Shown here: piece by piece, positions 41,413-49,968 of the stretch
How positions within the stretch are numbered: position 1 is the stretch's first letter
Layout: every line of letters begins with the position of its first letter
Source of the DNA: Bacillota bacterium
GTDB taxonomy: Bacteria; Bacillota; Sulfobacillia; Thermaerobacterales; RSA17
NCBI GenBank assembly: GCA_017577485.1
Contig: PKRI01000005.1
Location: 1-64,000 of the forward strand
Direction of reading: 5' to 3'
DNA: 64,000 nt
Made by a program: the position numbers and the translations under genes
The notes under the pieces: model-generated
Databases searched by the model: none
What the model was told of the DNA's origin: nothing
What the model saw: only the letters and a program-made list of their open reading frames with translations

Positions 41413-42649
41413 CGCCCGCCTCCCTCACCCCGGGCAGCGGCCTCTGCACGACCCCCGCCACCCTGCAGTCGATGATCCCGTCGGCCACCCACAGGTCCAG
41501 CGCGTCCCCGGCCGAAACCGCCGCCACCGACTTCACCACCGCCCCGTCCGTCCGCCGGTGGGCGATGCTGTAGCCGCGGCCCAGCACCGCCAGCGGGCTC
41601 AGGGCGTCCAGGCGCCCGGCGGCGCCGGCCAGGCGTTCCCGCCGCCGTTCGATGCCGCGGATCACGGCGGCCTGCGCGCGGCGCACCAGATCGTCCAGCC
41701 GCTGGCGCTCCTGATACACCCGGTCGAAGGGCCGGCGGAAGACCCGCGACGACGTGATCCGCCGCCAGCGCTCACGGTTCAGGCGCCGCCGGTGGTGCAG
41801 CGCGCCCACCAGACGGCTGGCCAGGCCCGCCACCGTCCCGGCCAGTTCCGCCCGGCTGGGGACCACCAGTTCCGCGGCCGCCGAGGGCGTCGGCGCCCGC
41901 ACGTCGGCGACGAAGTCCGCAATGGTGAAGTCGGTCTCGTGGCCCACCGCCGACACCACCGGCACCGCCGAGGCGGCAATGGCCCGGGCCACGCCTTCGT
42001 CGTTGAAAGCCCACAGATCCTCCAGGGAACCGCCGCCGCGGCCCACGATGATGACGTCTACGCGCCCGTGCTGGTTGAGCAGTTCAATGGCGCGGATCAC
42101 CTGGGGCGGCGCCTCGTCGCCCTGGACCAGCACCGGCGCCACCACCAGCGTGATGTTGGGGAAGCGGCGGCGGGCCACCCGGATGATGTCGCGCAGGGCG
42201 GCGCCGGTGGGCGACGTCACGATGCCCACGCGGCGCGGCAGCCGCGGCAGCGGCCGCTTGCGGGCCGGGTCGAAGAGTCCCTCGGCTTCCAGGCGCGCCT
42301 TCAACTGCTCGAAGGCCACGTGCAGCGCGCCCACGCCCCGGGGCTCCATCACCTGCACGTAAAGCTGGTACTGGCCGTCGCGCTCGTAGACGCTGACCTG
42401 CCCGCGGGCGATGACCTCCATGCCGTTCTCGGGCACAAAGCGCAGCCGCATGTTGGCGCTGCGGAACATGACGCAGCGGATCTGGGCGCGGTCATCCTTG
42501 AGCGTGAAGTACATGTGGCCCGAGGTGTGGTGCTTGAAGTTGGAGATCTCGCCCTGCACCCACACGTCCCGCAGGCCGGGGTCGGACTCCAGCAGGCCCT
42601 TCACATACCGGGTGAGTTCGTGGACGGTGAGGATCCTTGCGTGATCCAT
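41372..42649 (-). CDS. xseA: Exodeoxyribonuclease VII large subunit
   Basis: 425 aa. N-terminal OB-fold (LTRYVKGLLESDPGLRDVWVQGEISN, KHHTSGHMYFTLKD), catalytic domain with VGIVTSPTGAALRDI, IIVGRGGGSLEDLWAFND and SAVGHETDFTIADFVAD, then coiled coil and C-terminal GRGYSIAHR segment. Degrades single-stranded DNA with XseB. The tail after VQRPLP is Arg/Gly-rich and overlaps xseB. ATG at 42649 follows GAGGCGG; the start overlaps folD by 49 bp. Confidence 0.95.
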   Translation of the reverse strand: MDHARILTVHELTRYVKGLLESDPGLRDVWVQGEISNFKHHTSGHMYFTLKDDRAQIRCVMFRSANMRLRFVPENGMEVIARGQVSVYERDGQYQLYVQVMEPRGVGALHVAFEQLKARLEAEGLFDPARKRPLPRLPRRVGIVTSPTGAALRDIIRVARRRFPNITLVVAPVLVQGDEAPPQVIRAIELLNQHGRVDVIIVGRGGGSLEDLWAFNDEGVARAIAASAVPVVSAVGHETDFTIADFVADVRAPTPSAAAELVVPSRAELAGTVAGLASRLVGALHHRRRLNRERWRRITSSRVFRRPFDRVYQERQRLDDLVRRAQAAVIRGIERRRERLAGAAGRLDALSPLAVLGRGYSIAHRRTDGAVVKSVAAVSAGDALDLWVADGIIDCRVAGVVQRPLPGVREAGDGRGSHERRRAGA

Positions 42650-43488
42650 CGCGCCGCCTCGCAGGTGTTGTGCAGCAGCATGGCCACCGTCATGGGACCG
42701 ACCCCGCCCGGCACCGGGGTGATCCACCCGGCCACGTCCCGCACCGCCTCGAAGTCCACGTCGCCCACCAGGCGCCCGCCCGGCAGGCGATTGATGCCCA
42801 CGTCGATGACGGCGGCGCCGGGTTTGACGTGCTGGGGACCGATGAGCCCCGGCCGCCCCACGGCCACCACCAGCACGTCGGCCTGGCGGGTGAACGACGC
42901 CAGGTCCGGGGTCTTCGAATGGCAGATGGTGACGGTGGCGTCGTGGGCCAGAAGCAGCGCAGCCATGGGCCGGCCGACGATGGGCGAGCGGCCCACCACC
43001 ACCGCGTGCCGTCCCGCCACCGGGATGTCGTAGGCTTCCAGCAGCCGCAGGATACCCAGCGGCGTGCAGGGCACGAAGCGCGGCCGGCCCTCCAGCAGGC
43101 GCCCGGCGTTGACCGGATGGAAGCCGTCCACGTCCTTGATGGGGGCGATGGCCTCGATCAACTGGCCGTAGTCCAGCCCGGACGGGACCGGCCACTGCAG
43201 CAGGATGCCGTGGACGTCGGGGTCGCTGTTCAACTCGCGGAGCTTGGCCTCCACCGCATCCTGGCGGGCGTCGGCGGGCAGGTGGTGCAGTTCGGCCCGC
43301 AGGCCCGCGCGCTCGCACTCCCGCATCTTGGCGCGGATGTAGACCTGGGACGCCGGGTCGTCGCCCACCAGGACCACGGCCAGTCCCGGGGTGATGCCGG
43401 TGGACGAGCGGAAGTCGGCCACCCGGGCGGCCACCTCCTGGCGGACGCGGTCGGCCAGCGCCCGGCCGTCAAGGATCTGGGCGGCCAT
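42601..43488 (-). CDS. folD: Bifunctional methylenetetrahydrofolate dehydrogenase/cyclohydrolase
   Basis: 295 aa. Active-site Tyr/Lys in ASQVYIRAKMRECERAG, PSGLD block, KDVDGFHPVNAG, PCTPLGILRLLE, the Rossmann VVVGRSPIVGRPMAALL and closing TPVPGGVGPMTVAML. Interconverts methylene- and formyl-tetrahydrofolate with NADP. ATG at 43488, behind AGGAG, overlaps nusB by 20 bp. The tail after NTCEAA runs over the xseA start. Confidence 0.96.
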   Translation of the reverse strand: MAAQILDGRALADRVRQEVAARVADFRSSTGITPGLAVVLVGDDPASQVYIRAKMRECERAGLRAELHHLPADARQDAVEAKLRELNSDPDVHGILLQWPVPSGLDYGQLIEAIAPIKDVDGFHPVNAGRLLEGRPRFVPCTPLGILRLLEAYDIPVAGRHAVVVGRSPIVGRPMAALLLAHDATVTICHSKTPDLASFTRQADVLVVAVGRPGLIGPQHVKPGAAVIDVGINRLPGGRLVGDVDFEAVRDVAGWITPVPGGVGPMTVAMLLHNTCEAARWITQGSSPSTNSPGM

Positions 43489-43939
43489 GGGACTCAACTC
43501 CTTCGCTGGTTCCGGCATCCCCGGCGGTTACAGGCTCCCTGACCCTCCGGCGGGCCAGCTCGCCCAGGATGCCGTTGACGAACCTGGCTGCCTCGGGGTT
43601 GCTGTAGACCTTGGCCAGTTCCACGGCTTCGTTGATGGCCACGTTGACGGGCACGTCGCCGCTGTAGACCAGTTCGGCCACGCCCATGCGCAGGATGTTG
43701 CGGTCCACCACCGCCATCCGCTCCACCCGCCAGCCGATGGCCAGCTGGGCGATGAGGCGGTCGATGGCTGCCCGGTGGTCGCGGACGGTGAAGGCCAGGC
43801 GCCGGGCGAACTCGGCGGCCTCGCCGGAGAGCCCCGCTGCCGCCAGGGATTCGGCCAGCGCTGCGTCCAGGTCTTGTCCAACCAGATCCCATTGGTAGAG
43901 GGCGGCCAGTACGGCGGCCCTGGCCCGGCGGCGGTGCAT
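43469..43939 (-). CDS. nusB: Transcription antitermination protein NusB
   Basis: 156 aa. HRRRARAAVLAALYQWDLVG at the start and DRNILRMGVAELVY...VAINEAVELAKVYS...FVNGILGEL are the standard NusB helices. Binds boxA RNA with NusE in rRNA antitermination. The C-terminus (from RRRV) is an acidic, loose extension that overlaps folD. 16 bp after DUF2273. Confidence 0.95.
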   Translation of the reverse strand: MHRRRARAAVLAALYQWDLVGQDLDAALAESLAAAGLSGEAAEFARRLAFTVRDHRAAIDRLIAQLAIGWRVERMAVVDRNILRMGVAELVYSGDVPVNVAINEAVELAKVYSNPEAARFVNGILGELARRRVREPVTAGDAGTSEGVESHGRPDP

Positions 43940-43955
43940 GGCGTTCCCTCCGGGA

Positions 43956-44198
43956 TCAGCGTCGGGTGCGGGCCCTGATCCGTTCCCACCATTCGGAAGC
44001 GTCCAGGGTTCCGTCGTCGAGGCGGGCGCCCAGGCTGTAGCCTATCCAGGTGGTGGCGGCGATGAACAGGGTCCAGAACAACCCGACCCATTTTACCAGC
44101 ACGCCGAAGATCAGGCCCAGGGCCGCGCCGGTGATCTTGCCGGCGTGCCGGGGCCACACGTCCTCCCAGAGGGCCTTCAGGTCCTCTCGCCGGTCCAT
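43956..44198 (-). CDS. DUF2273-family small membrane protein
   Basis: 80 aa with two close membrane segments: GKITGAALGLIFGVLVKWVG and LFWTLFIAATTWIGYSLG. This family is regularly coded between Asp23-type proteins/AmaP and nusB in Bacillota, as here. It probably sits in the membrane with AmaP and Asp23; its own task is unknown. ATG at 44198. Confidence 0.85.
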   Translation of the reverse strand: MDRREDLKALWEDVWPRHAGKITGAALGLIFGVLVKWVGLFWTLFIAATTWIGYSLGARLDDGTLDASEWWERIRARTRR

Positions 44199-44222
44199 GG
44201 CCTCATCCCGCTCCCGGCGGCG

Positions 44223-44765
44223 TTAATCCAGCCGGCGCCTGCGCCCTTCGGCGCCGATGTCGGCCACGGTCACCGCCACCTGCTCGACCTCGACGCCGAC
44301 CACCTGCCGCACCTGCTGCTGGACCACCCGCTGCATCTCGGCAGTGAGGTGGGGGACGGCGGCGCTGCCGGCCACCGCGGCCCGGATGCGGATGCGCACC
44401 CCGCTGTCGCCGGCCTCGACCCGGGCCGTCAGGTCGCGCACGCCCTCGACCTGCCGGCCCACCCGGTTCACCAGGTTCTCCACGGCGGTCAGGGCGATGG
44501 CCACCTGGCCCAGTTCGGTCTCACGCACCAGGGTCTGGCCCGGTCCCCGCCGGCGGAACACCAGGCCCAGCAGCCGCACGCTGGAGACAAAGAACAGCGC
44601 TGCCAGGATCCCCGTGGCCCACCGGCCCTCGGGCACCCGCAGCGCCTCGTTGACGAACCGTTCCAGCGGCACCTGCCAGCCCAGCGCCGCCAGGACCACC
44701 AGCGCCGACACCGCGGCCAGGCAGATCGTGTAGACGGCCAGGATGATCTGGTCGAACACGCCCAT
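44223..44765 (-). CDS. amaP: Alkaline shock response membrane anchor protein AmaP
   Basis: 180 aa. Two N-terminal membrane segments (ILAVYTICLAAVSALVVLAAL and GILAALFFVSSVRLLGLVF), then a cytoplasmic alpha/beta domain with GQVAIALTAVENLVNRVGRQVEGV that resembles the Asp23 fold. AmaP tethers Asp23 to the membrane. Lies directly after asp23 on the same strand. Confidence 0.85.
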   Translation of the reverse strand: MGVFDQIILAVYTICLAAVSALVVLAALGWQVPLERFVNEALRVPEGRWATGILAALFFVSSVRLLGLVFRRRGPGQTLVRETELGQVAIALTAVENLVNRVGRQVEGVRDLTARVEAGDSGVRIRIRAAVAGSAAVPHLTAEMQRVVQQQVRQVVGVEVEQVAVTVADIGAEGRRRRLD

Positions 44766-44800
44766 GCCGCGCTTCCCCCCATCGCACCGGCGGCACGTCC

Positions 44801-45367
44801 TCAGCGCACCCGTGTCTCATGTCCCTTTTCTTCGCTGGGAAACGCCACCCCTTGAATATGAATGTTCACGCTGACCACTTCGAGCCCGGTCATGCTCTCG
44901 ACGGCCCGCTTGACGTTCTCCTGGACCCGCTGGGCCACCCGCGGGATCCGCACCCCGTACTCGACGATGATGTAGAGGTCGATGGCCGCCTCGCGCTCGC
45001 CCACCTCGACGCGGACGCCCTTGGCCAGGTTGCGGCGCCCCAGCATCTCGGTGATGCCGCCCACCAGGCCGCCCGCCATGCCCACGACGCCTTCCACCTC
45101 GGTGGCGGCGATCCCGGCGATGACCCCCACCACCTCGTCGCTGATGCGCACGTGGCCCACGTCGCCGGATGCGTCGAAGCCCGGCAGCGGGACCTCCCGG
45201 GGCGGGGCCTCCTCCACGGCGGCGGCTTCGCCGGCCACGTCGCCCTCGGCCCCGGCGGCCGACGCCCCGAGAACATCGGCCTCGGCCTCGCCGGCAGCCG
45301 CGGGCACGTCGCCCTGGGCCCCGCCGGACGCGTCACCGCCCGGCAGACGGTCGCGCTCTTCGCTCAA
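44801..45367 (-). CDS. Asp23/Gls24-family envelope stress protein
   Basis: 188 aa. The Asp23 domain is residues ~70-180: GHVRISDEVVGVIAGIAATEVEGV, GRRNLAKGVRVEVGEREAAID and IIVEYGVRIPRVAQRVQENVKRAVE. The first ~65 residues are Ala/Glu/Gly-rich and acidic with near-repeats of GDV, absent from most homologues. TTG at 45367 has GAGGTGAT five bases upstream; ATG at 45373 abuts that site. Works with AmaP at the membrane in cell-envelope homeostasis. Confidence 0.88.
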   Translation of the reverse strand: MSEERDRLPGGDASGGAQGDVPAAAGEAEADVLGASAAGAEGDVAGEAAAVEEAPPREVPLPGFDASGDVGHVRISDEVVGVIAGIAATEVEGVVGMAGGLVGGITEMLGRRNLAKGVRVEVGEREAAIDLYIIVEYGVRIPRVAQRVQENVKRAVESMTGLEVVSVNIHIQGVAFPSEEKGHETRVR

Positions 45368-45409
45368 GGCCATCACCTCGTCAGGCGAGCAGTCACCCTA
45401 TTATATAAG

Positions 45410-46042
45410 TCACGGGCCGGGACGGGCCATGACGCTGATGGACGACACCGGCACCGAAGCCACCCGGTGCACCGCGTCGGCCACCTGCGCCACCTGGGCT
45501 TCGGTCAACTGGGCGGCGTTGACGATGACCACCGCCGCCTCGTCGTAGAGGTACACCAGCACCTCCTCGAATCCCCGGGCGCGGATCAGGCTCTCGATCT
45601 CGGCTTCCTGGCTGATGCGCCGGCTGAGGGTCACCAGTTCCTCCTCGGCCCGCCGTCGGGTCTCCTCGTTGACCTCCGGGTTGGCGACCAGGCCCTCCAG
45701 GAGCTCGATGCGGCGGCTGCGGGCCTGCTCCCGCTCGATGCGGGCGTCCACGAAGAAGGCCGGGTCCTGGACGCTGCGCACGTCGGTGGACAAGGCGGGG
45801 GATGTGTCGCCTCCGGCCGCCTCTTCCCCGGTCCCGCCGGGCGCAGCCTCTCCCGCCGTGCCGCCCGCCGCCTCGCCGTCGCCGGGCACCACCACCACCG
45901 TCTCCGGGTCCCAGAAGTTGTCCAGCAGGGTCTGCTGCTGCCAGTCGGTCCACTGGGTGACGACGTAGGCCACCAGCGCCGCCACCAGGGCCAGGAACAG
46001 GATCAACCGCAGGGGGGACCTGCGCGACATCACCATGGTCAA
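45410..46042 (-). CDS. spoIIIAH: Stage III sporulation protein AH (SpoIIIAH)
   Basis: 210 aa. One N-terminal membrane anchor (RLILFLALVAALVAYVVT), an acidic Gly-rich linker, then the YscJ/FliF-like ring domain from about residue 75 (FFVDARIEREQARSRRIELLEGL ... ALIRARGFEEVLVYLYD). In the mother cell membrane its ring domain meets SpoIIQ to form the feeding-tube channel. TTG at 46042 overlaps the spoIIIAG stop (TTGA). Last gene of the operon. Confidence 0.9.
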   Translation of the reverse strand: MTMVMSRRSPLRLILFLALVAALVAYVVTQWTDWQQQTLLDNFWDPETVVVVPGDGEAAGGTAGEAAPGGTGEEAAGGDTSPALSTDVRSVQDPAFFVDARIEREQARSRRIELLEGLVANPEVNEETRRRAEEELVTLSRRISQEAEIESLIRARGFEEVLVYLYDEAAVVIVNAAQLTEAQVAQVADAVHRVASVPVSSISVMARPGP

Positions 46043-46701
46043 CCGTCATCCTTTCCGCTGAGGACTTGCACGCGGTGGGCGGGCACCCCCAGGACCGCTT
46101 CCACCGCCCTCTGCAGCCGCATCCGGACCAGGGGGTCCCCCGCCCCCTCGGCCACCACCAGCACGCCCCGGATCTGACCGGCCCGGACCGAGATCACCGG
46201 CGGGTCGCCGCCGCCGGCGGCGGCGGTGGCCAGCTGGGAGCGGCTGGTGGTCTCCTCCACCTCCCGCTGCCCGCCCTGGGCGTCGACCTCGCGGCTGAGC
46301 CGCCGGGTGTCGTCGCTTTCGCGGGCAAAGACCCGCTCGGCACCAGCAACCACCGTCACCCAGGCGTGGACCCGGCCGGCGCCCTCGACCCGCGACAGCA
46401 CCTCCGCCAGGCGCGCCGACAGGGCCGCTTCCAGTTGAGCCAGGTCGGCGTAGGCGTCCGGCAGCGGCGCGCCGCTGAGGACGGCGCCGGGCGGCGGGGT
46501 GTCGGTCGTGGTGCCGGCCCCGGGCTTGACGCCGGCGCCGTCCAGGAACTGGGCCGCCATCAGCAGCGCCACTCCCAGCAGCCCCGCCGCGACGATCCAC
46601 ACCAGGCGCCGGCGCTCGGCCGGCGACAGCCGCTGCAGGGCCGGCAGCAGGCCCGCCAGGCCCGCCGGGCCCGCACTGCCCGGCCCGCGGCGTTCGGTCA
46701 C
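46039..46701 (-). CDS. spoIIIAG: Stage III sporulation protein AG (SpoIIIAG)
   Basis: 220 aa. Membrane helix at about residues 33-50 (LVWIVAAGLLGVALLMAAQF), then LEAALSARLAEVLSRVEGAGRVHAWVTV and IRGVLVVAEGAGDPLVRMRLQRAVEAVLGVPAHRVQVL, the ring-building motif. Forms the large channel ring in the forespore envelope. GTG overlaps the spoIIIAF stop. Confidence 0.9.
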   Translation of the reverse strand: MTERRGPGSAGPAGLAGLLPALQRLSPAERRRLVWIVAAGLLGVALLMAAQFLDGAGVKPGAGTTTDTPPPGAVLSGAPLPDAYADLAQLEAALSARLAEVLSRVEGAGRVHAWVTVVAGAERVFARESDDTRRLSREVDAQGGQREVEETTSRSQLATAAAGGGDPPVISVRAGQIRGVLVVAEGAGDPLVRMRLQRAVEAVLGVPAHRVQVLSGKDDG

Positions 46702-47450
46702 GGTCCCACCTCCTCGGCCGTCACGGTCACCTGGCCGGGGTCGATGCCCAGAACGCCGGCCACCCAGGCGCGGATGCGGTCAGCCGCTGAGGCGCCGCCC
46801 GCGGTCGCGGCGCCGCCCTCCGTACCCTCGCCCGGCTGCACCGCTGCGGGCACCGGCGCCGGGTCCTGCCCCGGGGCCTCCCCGGGCGTTCCGGCCGCGG
46901 CGGGAACCCGCACCCGGATCGGCTCCACCTGCACCGGCGCGGGACCGGCGGCGCTGATGGCGGCGGTGCCGCTGCCGGTCCGGGCGTCCCCCGCCGCCGC
47001 GCCGGTCACGCGCACCACCACCCGCTCCAGGGGCGGCGGGTCCCAGCCGGCGCCGGCCCCGGAGGCGGGGTCCGCGGCCAGTTCCACGGCCACTTCCGCC
47101 TGGATCCCGAGGTCCCGCGCCAGGCCCTGGCGAACCGCCGCCGCCACCCGCCCGGCGAACTCCTCCCGGACTGCCTGCCGCCAGCGAGCCTCGCCCGGGC
47201 CCCGGAGCTCGGCGCCGGGCGTGCCGGTCAGGCCCTGCTCCAGCCACACCTCGGCGGCGGCGATGTCGGCCTGGAGGTCGGCGCCCAGCCAGTCCAGCAC
47301 CGGCTGCAGCACCGTCACCAGCACCACGAGGCCCACCACCACGTCCACGTACCGGCGGAGGCTGCCCGAGGGCAGGGCCAGGTCCACCACGGCGGCGGCC
47401 ACCAGCACCACCACCACCCGCCCCACCCAGGCGGCCAGCGCAGCCGTCAC
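46698..47450 (-). CDS. spoIIIAF: Stage III sporulation protein AF (SpoIIIAF)
   Basis: 250 aa. Two membrane segments (VGRVVVVLVAAAVVDLALPSG and YVDVVVGLVVLVTVLQPVL) with the family run GSLRRYVDVVVGL, then a soluble extracytoplasmic domain. A long Pro/Ala/Gly insert precedes the last 35 residues (IRAWVAGVLGIDPGQVTVT), so it is longer than typical homologues. GTG overlaps the spoIIIAE stop (GTGA). Confidence 0.85.
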   Translation of the reverse strand: MTAALAAWVGRVVVVLVAAAVVDLALPSGSLRRYVDVVVGLVVLVTVLQPVLDWLGADLQADIAAAEVWLEQGLTGTPGAELRGPGEARWRQAVREEFAGRVAAAVRQGLARDLGIQAEVAVELAADPASGAGAGWDPPPLERVVVRVTGAAAGDARTGSGTAAISAAGPAPVQVEPIRVRVPAAAGTPGEAPGQDPAPVPAAVQPGEGTEGGAATAGGASAADRIRAWVAGVLGIDPGQVTVTAEEVGP

Positions 47451-48703
47451 CGCAGCATCACGGCGGCGTTGCCGACCCCCACCAGCACCGCCAGGGCCAG
47501 GAAGAACATCAGGGCCACGGCGCCGGCCGTCACCCCGGCCAGGACCAGGCCGTCGCTCATGGCCGCCAGGGCCTGCACGAAGGAGCCGTCGGCCACCGGC
47601 TGCACCAGCGCCGCCGCCAGCCGGAACACCAGCACCAGGGCCAGGACCTTGAGCAGCGGCACCGCCGCCACGGCCCCCACCGCCACCAGGCCGAAGATCC
47701 CCAGGGCGTTCTTGAGCAGCAGGGAAGAGCCGATGACCAGCTCCACCGCATCGGCGAACATGCCGCCCAGGACGGGGATGAAGGTGCCGGCGCCGAACTT
47801 GGCGGTCCGCAGCAGGACGCCGTCGGCCACACCCGCCGCGGCCCCCTGAACGCTCATGACGCCCAGGAACACCACGAAGGCCAGGCTCAGCAGGACCACG
47901 CCCGCCTGCCGCACCAGCGCCGCCAGCCGCTCGATGCGTATGCGGCCGGGCAGGTGGTTGACCACCTGCAGGACGGTCCCCGTGAAGATCAGGGGCAGCA
48001 CCCACTGGGACGCCACCATGCCGACGCCGTTGACCATGACCACGGAGACGGGGCTGAGCAGGCCGGCCGACACGAAGGCGCCGGTGCCGGCCATGAGCGT
48101 GACCAGGGTCGGCAGCATGGCCAGCATGAAGTCCACCAGGTCGTTGATGACGCCGGCCGCGGTGGCGAAGGCGTCCCGCAGCGCCACCAGGCCCAGGGCC
48201 ACCATGGCCAGGAAGACGGCGGCGTTGGCGGCGGCAGCCACGGCCTCGCCGGCGAAGGCGGTCTGCAGCAGCCTGAGCACCGCCATCAGCACCGCCAGCA
48301 GCACCAGCTGCCCCAGCAGGGCGGCGTTGTCGACCACCGCGCCCAGGAAGACCCTGGCGGCGGCCGCCGCCAGTTCACCGGCCTCCAGGGGCAGCCCCTC
48401 GCCCCGGATGACGGACCGGATCAACTCGGGCCCCAGGGCCGGCAGGTCCTGGCCCGCGCGCTCCTGCAGCCGCCGCACCACCTGGAACATCTCGGCGGTG
48501 TCCAGGTCCTGGTACTGTTCCTGGGCCAGGCGGCGGACCTCGTCGGCCAGCCCGGCCCACGACGCGCCGGCGCCTGGGAGCACCGGAGCCGGCGCTTGGG
48601 CCCGCGCCTGGCGGGGAAGCGCGCAGACCATGGCTGCCGGGCAGCCCGGGACCCCGGCCAGAACCAGCGCCGCCGCCAGCACGACCACGGCGCCCCGCCT
48701 CAT
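47447..48703 (-). CDS. spoIIIAE: Stage III sporulation protein AE (SpoIIIAE)
   Basis: 418 aa. N-terminal signal-like segment (VVVLAAALVLAGVPG), then about eight membrane segments; conserved VDFMLAMLPTLVTLMAGTG, LSPVSVVMVNGVG, GTFIPVLGGMFADAVELVIGSS and KNALGIFG. A polytopic channel component. ATG at 48703 overlaps the spoIIIAD stop (ATGA). Confidence 0.92.
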   Translation of the reverse strand: MRRGAVVVLAAALVLAGVPGCPAAMVCALPRQARAQAPAPVLPGAGASWAGLADEVRRLAQEQYQDLDTAEMFQVVRRLQERAGQDLPALGPELIRSVIRGEGLPLEAGELAAAAARVFLGAVVDNAALLGQLVLLAVLMAVLRLLQTAFAGEAVAAAANAAVFLAMVALGLVALRDAFATAAGVINDLVDFMLAMLPTLVTLMAGTGAFVSAGLLSPVSVVMVNGVGMVASQWVLPLIFTGTVLQVVNHLPGRIRIERLAALVRQAGVVLLSLAFVVFLGVMSVQGAAAGVADGVLLRTAKFGAGTFIPVLGGMFADAVELVIGSSLLLKNALGIFGLVAVGAVAAVPLLKVLALVLVFRLAAALVQPVADGSFVQALAAMSDGLVLAGVTAGAVALMFFLALAVLVGVGNAAVMLR

Positions 48704-49089
48704 GCCGGCAGCAGCCGCAGCAGGGTTTCCACCACGGCCAGGATGATGGGGACAGCCAGCAGCAGGATGAACACCTTGCCCGCAAGCTCGACCTTGGCGG
48801 CCAGGGCCCCCTCCCCCGCGTCGCGGCAGACCTGGGCGCCGAACTCGGCCAGATAGGCGATGCCGATGATCTTCAGCAGGCTGGCGGCGTACCGGGATTC
48901 GATGCGGGCCCGGTCCGCCAGGTCCTGGATCAGGCCCACCACAGCGCCCACGCGGGTCAGCACGAACATCAGCAGGGCCGCCCCCGCCAGCAGGCTCAGG
49001 GGAACAGCCATCTCGGGACGGGCCTGGCGCACCACCACCAGGACCACCGCTGCCAGCAGGGCGACGGCGACGACCTGGACGATCCCCAC
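48700..49089 (-). CDS. spoIIIAD: Stage III sporulation protein AD (SpoIIIAD)
   Basis: 129 aa, normal size. Membrane protein with GIVQVVAVALLAAVVLVVVR, ESRYAASLLKIIGIAYLAEFGAQ and LAGKVFILLLAVPIILAVVETL, all diagnostic. GTG at 49089 follows GGGGGGAG; 18 bp after spoIIIAC. Confidence 0.93.
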   Translation of the reverse strand: MGIVQVVAVALLAAVVLVVVRQARPEMAVPLSLLAGAALLMFVLTRVGAVVGLIQDLADRARIESRYAASLLKIIGIAYLAEFGAQVCRDAGEGALAAKVELAGKVFILLLAVPIILAVVETLLRLLPA

Positions 49090-49107
49090 GGCGGCTCCCC
49101 CCAGGGG

Positions 49108-49305
49108 TCACTGGAGCTGAAAGATGGTGGTGACGGCCCGGAACAGGTCCCGCAGCGCGTTGACCACCAGCCAGAACACGATGATCACGCCGGCCACGGT
49201 GACGACGTGGCCGTACTCTTCCTTGCCCGCCTGCCGGAGGACGCTGTGGAGCACGGCCACCAGCAGGCCGACCCCGGCGATCTGCAGGATGATCTTGAGC
49301 TCCAA
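49108..49305 (-). CDS. spoIIIAC: Stage III sporulation protein AC (SpoIIIAC)
   Basis: 65 aa, the family size. ELKIILQIAGVGLLVAVLHSVLRQAGKEEYGH and a second membrane segment VAGVIIVFWLVV. TTG at 49305 with GGGGGT six bases upstream; a longer frame adds unrelated residues. The 135 bp before it contain a repeated CCGTCCTGCGGG (about 49317 and 49348) but no gene. Confidence 0.92.
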   Translation of the reverse strand: MELKIILQIAGVGLLVAVLHSVLRQAGKEEYGHVVTVAGVIIVFWLVVNALRDLFRAVTTIFQLQ

Positions 49306-49440
49306 CGGGTTACCCCCGTCCTGCGGGCTGCGCCCGTCCCTCGGATCAGCCCGTCCTGCGGGTGGCGCCGGTCCGGGTTCGTCCACCCGGCCGGCAGCTG
49401 CCGTGCGCCGTCCTCCCGCGGCCGGCGGCCGGCGGCACCC

Positions 49441-49968
49441 CTACAGCAGCGCCACCGCCAGCAGCGCCCCGCCCAGGGTCCCCAGGTAGACCGCCACCCG
49501 GCTGCGGTCTTCCCAGCCCTGGCGGGCACGGCGCTCGGCGGCATCCAGGCGGGCCGCCGCCAGCTGCAGGTGGCGGCGCTGATCCTGCCGGTCGGACCGT
49601 CCGAGACAGGCTCCCAGGCCGGCCAGGATGTCCCAGTCCTCGGCGTTCAGGGCCAGGAGCGGCGCCGCTTCGTCCAGCGCCCGCCGCCAGGCCTCGGCGC
49701 CGGTGATGCCCCGGCCGCCGGCCAGGGCCCCGCGGGCCGCGTCGAACAGGGCGGCCACCGGGTACCCCACCGCCGCCCCTGCCCGGGCCAGGGCCTCGGG
49801 CAGGGGGGTCAGGCCCACGTCGATCTCGGTCAGCAGCACCTGGACGGCGGTCCGCAGGGCCGCCAGTTCCTGGGGACGCCTCCGGTGACGCTGGGCAGCC
49901 GCCGCCCCCAGGGCCCAGCCGGCGCCCACCAGCAGGACCGCGCCGGCCAGGCGCAGCCAGGCGCTCAC
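49441..49968 (-). CDS. spoIIIAB: Stage III sporulation protein AB (SpoIIIAB)
   Basis: 175 aa. N-terminal membrane segment (LAGAVLLVGAGWALGAAAA), helical body with the family pattern ELAALRTAVQVLLTEIDVGLTPLPEAL and LGRSDRQDQRRHLQLAAARLDAAE, and a C-terminal segment VAVYLGTLGGALLAVALL. Resembles GspF-type proteins. GTG at 49968 overlaps the spoIIIAA stop (GTGA). Confidence 0.92.
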   Translation of the reverse strand: MSAWLRLAGAVLLVGAGWALGAAAAQRHRRRPQELAALRTAVQVLLTEIDVGLTPLPEALARAGAAVGYPVAALFDAARGALAGGRGITGAEAWRRALDEAAPLLALNAEDWDILAGLGACLGRSDRQDQRRHLQLAAARLDAAERRARQGWEDRSRVAVYLGTLGGALLAVALL